5,462 bases of DNA, taken from NCBI GenBank assembly GCA_037446575.1, contig JBBIII010000117.1:1-5462 (forward strand), in the 5' to 3' direction. Shown here one piece after another: positions 1 to 5,462 of the stretch. The stretch comes from JBBIII01 sp037446575. Lineage in GTDB: Bacteria > Bacteroidota > Ignavibacteria > UBA10030. The notes below the pieces were generated by a model. That model made no database searches, was not told the origin of the DNA, and saw nothing but the letters and a program-made list of their open reading frames with translations. Every line of letters begins with the position of its first letter. Position 1 is the stretch's first letter. A program made the translations under genes and the position numbers.

Positions 1-836
1 ATATCCGGTTGTCTTACTTTTGGATCATCTTGAGGTAGGTCTTTATATGTAATTTTACTTTTACTATCAGTCAGTTTTATAATTTCCTTTGCTAAATTTA
101 AAATAGTAACTTCTTCGGGATTTCCGATATTCATTGGCAAATCATAATCTGACATCATCAATTTATAAATGCCTTCAATTAAATCTGACACGTAACAAAC
201 GCTTCTTGTTTGAGTCCCATCTCCAAACACTGTGATATCCTCATTCTTAAGAGCTTGAGAGATAAAAGCTGGAATAGCTCTGCCATCATCAACTCGCATT
301 CGTTCACCATACGTATTAAAAATTCTAACAATGCGAGTCTCAACATTATGGTAACGATGATAAGCCATAGTCATAGCTTCTGCAAATCTTTTGGCTTCAT
401 CATACACGCCGCGGGGCCCAACAGGATTTACATTTCCCCAGTATTCTTCACTTTGCGGATGGATAAGTGGATCGCCATAGACTTCTGAAGTAGAAGCAAG
501 TAAGAAACGAGCTTTCTTTGCTTTGGCTAAACCAAGCGCTCTAAGTGTTCCAAGTGAGCCGACTTTTAATGTTTGAATAGGATATTTTAAATAATCAATA
601 GGGCTTGCTGGCGATGCAAAATGAAAAATAAAATCAATTTGTCCATCTATAAAAAGGTAATTTGTTACATCATAATGAATGAAACTGAATTTTCCATTCC
701 CTAACAGATGGCTAATATTATTTGTACTTCCCGTAATAAGATTATCAATGCAAACTACTTCAAATCCTTCGGAAAGTAATTTGTCGCATAAATGCGAACC
801 TAAAAATCCTGCTCCACCAGTTATAATCGCACGCAT
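1..836 (-). CDS. uxs: UDP-glucuronate decarboxylase (UDP-xylose synthase), 3' end cut by window edge
   Basis: This extended short-chain dehydrogenase/reductase (SDR) enzyme converts UDP-glucuronate to UDP-xylose in the cytoplasm, using bound NAD+ and losing CO2 (family knowledge). The ATG at 836 opens a frame of 278 codons that runs off the left edge without a stop. Family members are usually about 310-320 residues, so roughly 35-40 are missing. The start is followed at once by the Rossmann motif GGAGFLG (residues 7-13; G7, G10, G13). Next come HFASPASPIDYLKYP (72-86), ASTSEVYGDP (114-123; T116, S117, E118) and GPRGVYDEAKR (140-150), which holds the catalytic Tyr145 and Lys149. RIFNTYG (171-177) and GDGTQTRS (205-212) follow. 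The Y-D-E-x-K-R form separates it from dTDP-glucose 4,6-dehydratases, which have a Y-S-A-S-K type motif. The ribosome site is weak (AAAAGA at 841-846, only 4 bases from the ATG). Ugd, encoded upstream, supplies its substrate. A 321-base gap separates it from fcl, so it may be transcribed separately. Confidence 0.93.
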   Translation of the reverse strand, partial: MRAIITGGAGFLGSHLCDKLLSEGFEVVCIDNLITGSTNNISHLLGNGKFSFIHYDVTNYLFIDGQIDFIFHFASPASPIDYLKYPIQTLKVGSLGTLRALGLAKAKKARFLLASTSEVYGDPLIHPQSEEYWGNVNPVGPRGVYDEAKRFAEAMTMAYHRYHNVETRIVRIFNTYGERMRVDDGRAIPAFISQALKNEDITVFGDGTQTRSVCYVSDLIEGIYKLMMSDYDLPMNIGNPEEVTILNLAKEIIKLTDSKSKITYKDLPQDDPKVRQPD

Positions 837-1030
837 TAATTCTTTTATTTTTTAAAGTGATTGTTCTAAATATTTTGCATTTAACACATTGAGATGTCTA
901 CACGCTTTATAAATTATTCAAAGGATGGCAAAATTGACTCTTATTCTTCGTAAGCATTTTTAATAAACATTGGTTTTTCTACTTAAAGTTTCGGTAACTA
1001 TGAATATTTTTTTTTAGGTATGAATTATTA

Positions 1031-1052
1031 AGCTATTCTCAAGGAAATAGCT
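1031..1052. repeat. 7-bp inverted repeat, possible hairpin
   Basis: AGCTATT (1031-1037) and AATAGCT (1046-1052) are perfect reverse complements around an 8-base loop. The element sits mid-gap, and no T-run follows it on either strand close enough for an intrinsic terminator. A stem of this length with a free choice of loop size is not rare in 321 bases of AT-rich DNA, so it may be chance. Confidence 0.4.
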
Positions 1053-1120
1053 AATTTTAATTACTCTTCGGAAACTTTCAATCCACAATATTTTTATTTT
1101 CATTTGCTAACTATTTTAGT

Positions 1121-1143
1121 TATCTACAATAATTTTGTAGATA
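1121..1143. repeat. 9-bp perfect inverted repeat just downstream of fcl
   Basis: TATCTACAA (1121-1129) and TTGTAGATA (1135-1143) are exact reverse complements with the 5-base loop TAATT. The element begins 15 bases after the fcl stop codon in the direction of transcription. It would form a short, AT-rich hairpin at the 3' end of the fcl message. A second stem, TAACTA (1108-1113) with TAGTTA (1117-1122), abuts it and overlaps it by two bases. The bases after it on the minus strand (ACTAAAATAG) are not a U-tract, so a classical Rho-independent terminator is unlikely. A 3'-end stabilising hairpin or a protein-binding palindrome are alternatives. Confidence 0.6.
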
Positions 1144-1157
1144 TCAATCGATTATTA

Positions 1158-2090
1158 TTATTTAAGTTTGTACGCATTAAACCAATTAATAGTTTTTCTA
1201 AGTCCTTCTCTTAGCGATGTTTTTGCAGTCCATCCAATATTATTTAGTTTTGTTACATCTAATAGTTTTTTCGGCGTGCCATCTGGCTTTGTACTATCGA
1301 AAACGATTTTTCCTTCATAGCCCACTTCTTCCTTAATAATGCTTGCTAATTCTTGAATGGATACGTCTTTACCGACACCTATATTAACAATTTCGCCGTC
1401 ATTATAGTTATTCATTAAGAACACACAAGCGTCAGCCAAATCATCTACATACAAAAATTCACGCATCGGCTTTCCAGTGCCCCACACTGTAACAGAAGCA
1501 AGGTTTTCTTTTTTCGCTTCAACGAACTTTCGTATCAACGCGGGCAGAACGTGTGAGGTCTGTAAATCGAAATTATCGCCAGTTCCATACAAATTTGTTG
1601 GCATAACAGAAATAAAGTTTGTTCCATATTGTTTATTATAAGATTGACACATTTTTATTCCGGAAATCTTAGCAATAGCGTATGGTTCGTTTGTAGGTTC
1701 TAATTTACCATCTAACAGGTATTCTTCTTTTATCGGCTGTGGAGCCAATTTAGGGTAGATACAGGAGCTTCCAAGAAATAAGAGTTTTTTTACTCCAATT
1801 AAATATGATGTATGTATGATATTAGTTTGAATCTGAAGATTGCTATAAATAAATTCAGCCGGGTATGTATTGTTTGCGTGGATTCCACCTACTTTTGCCG
1901 CCGCTAAAAATACATATTCTGGCTTTTCATTATTAAACAATTCTTCAACGAGGTGTTGCCGCGTCAAATCAAGTTCTTCAATAGTTCGCAATAGAAAATT
2001 TTTATATCCATTTTGTTTTAAATTTCGGAGCAACGCCGATCCAACAAGTCCGGTATGTCCGGCAATATATATTTTCGAGTTTTTGTCCAA
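1158..2090 (-). CDS. fcl: GDP-L-fucose synthase (GDP-4-keto-6-deoxymannose 3,5-epimerase/4-reductase)
   Basis: This cytoplasmic enzyme takes the Gmd product, GDP-4-keto-6-deoxy-D-mannose, epimerises C3 and C5, and reduces C4 with NADPH to give GDP-L-fucose (family knowledge). The 310-residue length is typical. The nucleotide-binding motif is GHTGLVG (11-17). AAAKVGGIHANN (63-74) follows, then GSSCIYP (107-113), EPYAIAK (135-141), and PTNLYG (164-169). TSHVLPALIRK (178-188) and PMREFLYVDDLA (208-219) complete the core. Ser108, Cys110, Tyr137, Lys141 and His180 match the E. coli catalytic residues S107, C109, Y136, K140 and H179, each shifted by one. The start is TTG. No ATG or GTG precedes it before the in-frame stop at 2109-2111, and the predicted N-terminus (MDKNSKIYIAGH) is what the family shows. 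It begins one base after the gmd stop, so translation is probably coupled to gmd. Confidence 0.96.
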   Translation of the reverse strand: MDKNSKIYIAGHTGLVGSALLRNLKQNGYKNFLLRTIEELDLTRQHLVEELFNNEKPEYVFLAAAKVGGIHANNTYPAEFIYSNLQIQTNIIHTSYLIGVKKLLFLGSSCIYPKLAPQPIKEEYLLDGKLEPTNEPYAIAKISGIKMCQSYNKQYGTNFISVMPTNLYGTGDNFDLQTSHVLPALIRKFVEAKKENLASVTVWGTGKPMREFLYVDDLADACVFLMNNYNDGEIVNIGVGKDVSIQELASIIKEEVGYEGKIVFDSTKPDGTPKKLLDVTKLNNIGWTAKTSLREGLRKTINWFNAYKLK

Positions 2091-2091
2091 T

Positions 2092-3135
2092 TTAATAACC
2101 TCGTTTTTTTACTTTCTCAAAGTCTGCGCGCGCCATTAACTTTGCTAGATCACTAAATGTTGTCTTTGGACTCCAACCCAATTTTTCTTTTGCCTTTGTG
2201 GCATCGCCAATTAATAATTCTACTTCTGTAGGACGGAAGTAACGAGGATCCACCTCTACTAATGTTTTACCATCTTTTTTCGATATCCCTTTTTCATTTT
2301 CGTTATTACCTGTCCACTCCAATTCTATATCTAATTCTTTAAATGTAGCATCAATAAATTCTCGCACAGAATGAGTTTCTCCGGTAGCCAATACATAATC
2401 ATCCGGTACTTCTTGTTGAAGCATCCTCCACATGCCTTCACAATATTCCGGTGCATAGCCCCAATCGCGTTTAGCATTTAAATTTCCCATTAATAATTTA
2501 TTTTGCAGACCTAATTTTATACGAGCCGCCGCAATAGTAATTTTCCGCGTTACAAATGTTTCGCCACGCCTTGGCGATTCATGATTAAACAAAATACCGT
2601 TGCAAGCAAATAAATCGTAAGCTTCGCGATAATTAATAATTATCCAATATCCATACAGTTTTGCGACGCCATAAGGGCTTCTTGGATAGAACGGCGTTTT
2701 TTCAGTCTGCGGAATTTCTTGAACTTTACCATATAATTCACTTGTTGACGCTTGATAAAATTTTGTTTTTACTCCAGTTTCTCGTATTGCATCAAGAAAT
2801 CTCAATGTTCCAACTGCGTCCACTTCGGCTGTGTATTCGGGAACTTCAAATGAAACTTTGACGTGACTTTGAGCGGCGAGATTATATATTTCATCGGGTC
2901 TGATTTTTTCAAGCAACCGATTTAAATTACTAGTATCGGTAAGATCGCCATAGTGCAGAAATAACTTTTTACCATATATTTCCGGATTATTATAAAGATG
3001 ATCTATACGAGCTGTATTAAATGAGCTACTACGTCTTATTATACCATGCACTTCATATTTCTTTTCGAGAAGTAATTCTGTTAGATATGATCCATCTTGG
3101 CCAGTTATTCCGGTTATTAATGCGCGTTTCAGCAT
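2092..3135 (-). CDS. gmd: GDP-mannose 4,6-dehydratase
   Basis: This enzyme catalyses the first committed step of GDP-L-fucose synthesis, GDP-D-mannose to GDP-4-keto-6-deoxy-D-mannose, with bound NADP(H) (family knowledge). At 347 residues it has the usual bacterial length and looks intact. GITGQDGSYL (9-18) is the Gmd form of the Rossmann glycine motif. IIRRSSSFNTARIDHLY (32-48) contacts the cofactor in known structures. NLAAQSHVKVSFEVPEYTA (85-103), ASTSELYG (129-136; Thr131, Glu133) and SPYGVAK (153-159; Tyr155, Lys159) carry the active site. They match T133, E135, Y157 and K161 of the E. coli enzyme. FNHESPRRGETFVTRKIT (183-200), GNLNAKRDWGYAPEY (217-231) and PRYFRPTEVELLIGD (297-311) are further family signatures. 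The ATG has AGGA 10 bases upstream. The 15-base gap to the upstream epimerase gene and 1-base gap to fcl place it in one operon. The intermediate it makes could also feed GDP-rhamnose or GDP-perosamine, but the adjacent fcl points to fucose. Confidence 0.97.
   Translation of the reverse strand: MLKRALITGITGQDGSYLTELLLEKKYEVHGIIRRSSSFNTARIDHLYNNPEIYGKKLFLHYGDLTDTSNLNRLLEKIRPDEIYNLAAQSHVKVSFEVPEYTAEVDAVGTLRFLDAIRETGVKTKFYQASTSELYGKVQEIPQTEKTPFYPRSPYGVAKLYGYWIIINYREAYDLFACNGILFNHESPRRGETFVTRKITIAAARIKLGLQNKLLMGNLNAKRDWGYAPEYCEGMWRMLQQEVPDDYVLATGETHSVREFIDATFKELDIELEWTGNNENEKGISKKDGKTLVEVDPRYFRPTEVELLIGDATKAKEKLGWSPKTTFSDLAKLMARADFEKVKKRGY
2099..2102 (-). promoter_or_regulatory. Ribosome binding site of fcl, inside the end of gmd
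   Basis: GAGG on the minus strand lies 8 bases before the TTG start of fcl and within the last codons of gmd. It supports the TTG at 2090 as the true start, as no other plausible start codon lies between it and the upstream in-frame stop. Confidence 0.65.
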
Positions 3136-3145
3136 TTTATTTTAT

Positions 3146-3149
3146 TCCT
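3146..3149 (-). promoter_or_regulatory. Ribosome binding site of gmd
   Basis: AGGA on the minus strand lies 10 bases before the gmd ATG, filling the 15-base gap after the stop codon of the upstream epimerase gene. With no room for a promoter, gmd must be read from the upstream transcript unless a promoter lies inside the epimerase gene. Confidence 0.6.
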
Positions 3150-3150
3150 A

Positions 3151-4119
3151 TTATTTGTTGTTTTTAATATGAGCTTTAACTTGCTGTTCAACCCATGGGT
3201 AAGTTAATTTTATTCCATCTTCAAGATATACTTTAGCTTTCCATCCCAGTGAATATATACGTTCATTTGAGAAATTTCGAGATTGAACTCCAACTGGTCC
3301 TTTAACATGCTTAATAGTAATCTTTTTACCTGAGACCTTTGCAACCGTATTTGCTAATTCATCAACTGTAACATATTGAGGACAACCAATATTAACTGCA
3401 CCTTTTAGGTCAGAATGCATCAATAGATAGATGCCATCTACCATATCACTTACATAAGTATATGAACGAACTGCAGTCCCATCGCCCCATACTTCAATAG
3501 TACCGCCATCTTCAACCTCAGCCACTTTACGGCACATTGCTGCTGGAGCTTTTTCTCTTCCACCCGTCCATGTCCCTTCCGGACCATAACAATTTTGGAA
3601 ACGAGCAATTCGAACTTTCATTCCATGATTTCGCTCGTAAGCCATAGCTATTCTTTCAGAATACAATTTTTCCCAACCGTATTCATTATCAGGATTTGCT
3701 GGAATTGCTTCTGCTTCAGTCATTTCCGGTTCACCCGGTTTCATATCTCTATAAACACAAACCGAAGATGAAAAGAAATATCGAGGTACTCCCATTTCGC
3801 ATGCTAAGTCAGTCATATAAATGTTTATCAAGGCGCTGTTGTGCATTATCTCTGTTTCAGCCGAATGAATAAATCCCATACCGCCCATATCTGCCGCCAA
3901 TTGATAGACCTCATCAAACGTTCCGCCATCTACTGATAATGCTTTGCGGCAATTATCTTCTATTCTAAGATCAAGTTTTAGAAATTCATTTGCCGCTTTA
4001 GGCGACCATTCATGCTCTTTTATATCTACACTACGGACCCAATAACCTTCATTGCGTAGTTTTTTTACTAAATGCCCGCCGATAAATCCTCCTGCCCCGC
4101 ATACTAAAGCTTTTTTCAT
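3151..4119 (-). CDS. gme: GDP-mannose 3,5-epimerase family protein
   Basis: This extended SDR enzyme closely resembles plant GDP-mannose 3,5-epimerase, which makes GDP-L-galactose and GDP-L-gulose from GDP-D-mannose through a transient 4-keto intermediate with tightly bound NAD+. The 322 residues make it shorter than the plant enzyme (about 377), mainly for lack of an N-terminal extension. GAGGFIG (8-14) is the glycine motif, with Asp32 as the acidic NAD-selecting residue. LAADMGGMGFIHS (74-86) is the family signature. Cys121 in SSSVCVY, Tyr147 and Lys151 in EYGWEK, Lys190 in GGREKAPAAMCRK, and Arg281 in QSRN correspond by motif and spacing to plant C145, Y174, K178, K217 and R306, so catalysis should be intact. 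RFQNCYGPEGTWTGG (173-187) and WGDGTAVRSYTYVSD (211-225) are also shared. The family is certain; the exact product in this organism is inferred. A strong AAGGAG precedes the ATG. It lies between ugd and gmd, 53 and 15 bases away, and competes with Gmd for GDP-mannose. Confidence 0.88.
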   Translation of the reverse strand: MKKALVCGAGGFIGGHLVKKLRNEGYWVRSVDIKEHEWSPKAANEFLKLDLRIEDNCRKALSVDGGTFDEVYQLAADMGGMGFIHSAETEIMHNSALINIYMTDLACEMGVPRYFFSSSVCVYRDMKPGEPEMTEAEAIPANPDNEYGWEKLYSERIAMAYERNHGMKVRIARFQNCYGPEGTWTGGREKAPAAMCRKVAEVEDGGTIEVWGDGTAVRSYTYVSDMVDGIYLLMHSDLKGAVNIGCPQYVTVDELANTVAKVSGKKITIKHVKGPVGVQSRNFSNERIYSLGWKAKVYLEDGIKLTYPWVEQQVKAHIKNNK

Positions 4120-4124
4120 CTTTT

Positions 4125-4130
4125 CTCCTT
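4125..4130 (-). promoter_or_regulatory. Strong ribosome binding site of the GDP-mannose 3,5-epimerase gene
   Basis: AAGGAG on the minus strand lies 5 bases before the ATG at 4119, the strongest Shine-Dalgarno match in the window. It lies in the 53-base ugd-gme gap, which shows no clear promoter or terminator. Confidence 0.75.
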
Positions 4131-4172
4131 AACGTTTTTCCAACCTACATTATGAATTTCATCTCTTAATAT

Positions 4173-5462
4173 TTATTCATTTTTTCGACCAATGCCGTAA
4201 TAAACAAATCCCGCCTCCTTAACTTCTTTCGGATTATAGATATTTCTTCCATCAAATATTATTTGTCTTTTCATTAATGATTTCATTTTTGAAAAATCTG
4301 GCTTTCTAAATTCATTCCATTCTGTGATAATTATTAAGGCATCTGATCCTTTCAGCGCATCATAATTATTTTTATAATATTCTATTCGATTTTTATATAT
4401 CTGTTTTGCCCGCGACAAAGCGATAGGATCGTGCGCTTTGATTCTTACTCCAAATTGTAACAGAGAATTTATAATTTCTATTGAGGGCGCTTCTCTCATA
4501 TCGTCCGTTTGTGGCTTAAAAGAAAGCCCCCAAATGGTTACGTGTAACCCTTTTAATTTCCCCTTAAAATGATTGAATATTTTATGAACAAGCACCTTTT
4601 TTTGATTACTATTGACTTCATCTACTGAATTTAAAATTCTAAAATCGAATTTATTTTCTTGAGCTGTATTGATTAAAGCTTTAACATCTTTTGGAAAGCA
4701 AGAGCCGCCATAACCAACACCAGGAAAAAGGAATTGTTTTCCAATTCTAGGGTCGCTTCCAATTCCTTTTCTAATCCAATCTATATCAGCGCCCACTTTT
4801 TCACATAAATTAGCTAATTCATTCATAAACGAAATTTTTGTCGCTAAATACGCATTAGCGGCATACTTAGTTAATTCCGCGCTTCGTTCATCCATAACGA
4901 GAATTGGACTTCCTGTTCTAATGAATGGGGCATATAGCTCAGTTAATATTGAAATTACTTTTTTGTTTTTTGTTCCTATTACAATTCTATCTGGTTTTAA
5001 AGAATCTTGTATAGCTGTCCCCTCTTTAAGAAATTCTGGATTAGAAACGACTTCTACATTATACTTAGTAAATTCTTTATAGATTTTTTTCAATCTATCT
5101 ACAGTTCCGACAGGCACAGTACTTTTGCTGATAACAATCTTATCTTCATTTATATATTTTGCCATAGATTTTGCAACATTGACAACATGAGATAAATCGG
5201 CCGCGCCATTTTCTGATTGTGGGGTTGGAAGGCATAGAAATATTATTTTTGATTTTCTTACCGCTAACCTTTGATTTGTTGTAAATAATAAACGACCATA
5301 TTTAAAATTTCTTTTTACTAATTCTTCAAGACCAGGTTCATAAATAGGAATTATTCCTCTATTAAGACTTTTTATTTTTTTTTCATCAATATCCATGCAA
5401 ATAACGTTGTTCCCAGTATCAGCAAAACAAGCGCCTTGCACAAGACCAACATAACCAGCGCC
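4173..5462 (-). CDS. ugd: UDP-glucose 6-dehydrogenase, 5' end cut by window edge
   Basis: This cytoplasmic enzyme oxidises UDP-glucose to UDP-glucuronate with two NAD+, through a cysteine-bound intermediate (family knowledge). The frame is open to the right edge, giving 429 visible residues beginning GAGYVGLVQGACFADTG. The first seven are the end of the N-terminal Rossmann glycine motif, so only about six residues are missing. The GTG at 5441 is the valine of GYVGLV, not a real start. Counting from the edge, features are MDID (24-27), YEPGLEELV (41-49), PTPQ (79-82), KSTVPVGT (113-120), NPEFLKEG (141-148), and the central helix TKYAANAYLATKISFMNE (198-215). FPGVGYGGSCFPKD (246-259) holds the nucleophile Cys255 and Asp259. 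WGLSFKPQTDDMREAPS (311-327) marks the C-terminal UDP-binding domain. Its product is the substrate of Uxs at the other end of the cluster. It could also make UDP-glucuronate for direct use in a glycan. Confidence 0.96.
   Translation of the reverse strand, partial: GAGYVGLVQGACFADTGNNVICMDIDEKKIKSLNRGIIPIYEPGLEELVKRNFKYGRLLFTTNQRLAVRKSKIIFLCLPTPQSENGAADLSHVVNVAKSMAKYINEDKIVISKSTVPVGTVDRLKKIYKEFTKYNVEVVSNPEFLKEGTAIQDSLKPDRIVIGTKNKKVISILTELYAPFIRTGSPILVMDERSAELTKYAANAYLATKISFMNELANLCEKVGADIDWIRKGIGSDPRIGKQFLFPGVGYGGSCFPKDVKALINTAQENKFDFRILNSVDEVNSNQKKVLVHKIFNHFKGKLKGLHVTIWGLSFKPQTDDMREAPSIEIINSLLQFGVRIKAHDPIALSRAKQIYKNRIEYYKNNYDALKGSDALIIITEWNEFRKPDFSKMKSLMKRQIIFDGRNIYNPKEVKEAGFVYYGIGRKNE

Larger units (their letters stand above)
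837..1157. other. 321-base AT-rich intergenic region between fcl and uxs
   Basis: This is the only long non-coding stretch in the window; by hand count 72 of 300 bases (841-1140) are G or C. It holds a perfect 9-bp inverted repeat (1121-1143), an adjoining 6-bp one (1108-1113 with 1117-1122), and a 7-bp one (1031-1052). It also has a run of nine T on the plus strand (1007-1015) and three loosely similar TTCG-containing segments starting at 947, 990 and 1067. None of the hairpins is followed by a U-tract in the direction of the genes, so I do not call a terminator. Partial promoter-like boxes on the minus strand, such as TTGCCA (931-926), TTGAGA (1042-1037) and TATAAA (911-906), do not pair at a normal spacing, so I do not call a promoter. 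The longest minus-strand reading frame I found is 29 codons (1103-1014) with no ribosome site. I recognise no RNA gene, riboswitch or mobile-element end. Confidence 0.85.

Noticed and set aside
210..488. Plus-strand open frame of 92 codons
   Set aside because: It lies antisense inside uxs, whose protein carries the full set of family motifs. It is a shadow frame, as are the plus-strand frames at 1870-2139, 2661-2861 and 5007-5195 inside fcl/gmd, gmd and ugd.
906..931. Minus-strand promoter for uxs from TTGCCA (931-926) and TATAAA (911-906)
   Set aside because: The two boxes are only 14 bases apart, too short for a usual sigma-70 promoter, and such AT-rich DNA gives box-like strings by chance.
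985..1015. Plus-strand intrinsic terminator: AGTT/AACT stem followed by nine T
   Set aside because: The stem is only 4 bp, the T-run starts 7 bases later, and no plus-strand gene lies upstream to be terminated.
1014..1103. A 29-codon ATG frame on the minus strand in the fcl-uxs gap, beginning MKIKILWIESF
   Set aside because: There is no ribosome site before the ATG, the composition is that of AT-rich non-coding DNA, and I recognise no family. The opening resembles the start of some glycosyltransferases, but it is too short to claim a remnant.
3151..4119. Recent horizontal acquisition of the 3,5-epimerase gene based on base composition
   Set aside because: Hand-counted GC is about 40% here (3181-4080) against about 38% in part of gmd and 33% in part of ugd. 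The difference from its neighbour gmd is small and can follow from a glycine- and alanine-rich conserved protein.
5439..5441. GTG as the start codon of ugd
   Set aside because: The reading frame continues to the window edge, and the codons before it encode GAGYVGL, the conserved Rossmann glycine motif. The GTG is an internal valine and the true start lies just outside the window.
1..5462. CRISPR array, tRNA, rRNA, insertion sequence or phage features
   Set aside because: I saw no regularly spaced repeats, cloverleaf-like sequence, transposase motifs or paired terminal repeats on either strand.

Overview
This is a low-GC, almost fully coding stretch in which every gene lies on the minus strand. 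By hand count GC is about 33% in part of the UDP-glucose dehydrogenase gene, 38-40% in the two middle genes and 24% in the single long gap. The genes have bacterial-type Shine-Dalgarno sites and one TTG start. It looks like part of a surface-polysaccharide (capsule, exopolysaccharide or O-antigen type) locus of a bacterium, possibly an uncultured lineage. Nothing in the window fixes the phylum, and an archaeal host cannot be strictly excluded.

In transcription order (high to low coordinates) the genes are: ugd, UDP-glucose 6-dehydrogenase, cut by the right edge (5462-4173); a GDP-mannose 3,5-epimerase-family gene (4119-3151); gmd, GDP-mannose 4,6-dehydratase (3135-2092); fcl, GDP-L-fucose synthase (2090-1158, TTG start one base after the gmd stop); a 321-base AT-rich gap with short inverted repeats (1157-837); and uxs, UDP-glucuronate decarboxylase, cut by the left edge (836-1). 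The first four genes are spaced by 53, 15 and 1 bases and are almost certainly one operon. Whether uxs shares that transcript is unclear.

The genes form two nucleotide-sugar branches. Ugd plus Uxs turn UDP-glucose into UDP-glucuronate and then UDP-xylose. Gmd plus Fcl turn GDP-mannose into GDP-L-fucose. The 3,5-epimerase would draw on the same GDP-mannose to make GDP-L-galactose and/or GDP-L-gulose. All five are soluble cytoplasmic enzymes supplying activated sugars. No glycosyltransferase, polymerase or export gene lies in the window, so the final glycan cannot be read from it.

The enzymes all belong to known families, and I see no evidence for a wholly new system. The points worth a second look are the plant-type GDP-mannose 3,5-epimerase next to gmd/fcl, the tight TTG-coupled gmd-fcl junction, and the unexplained 321-base gap.
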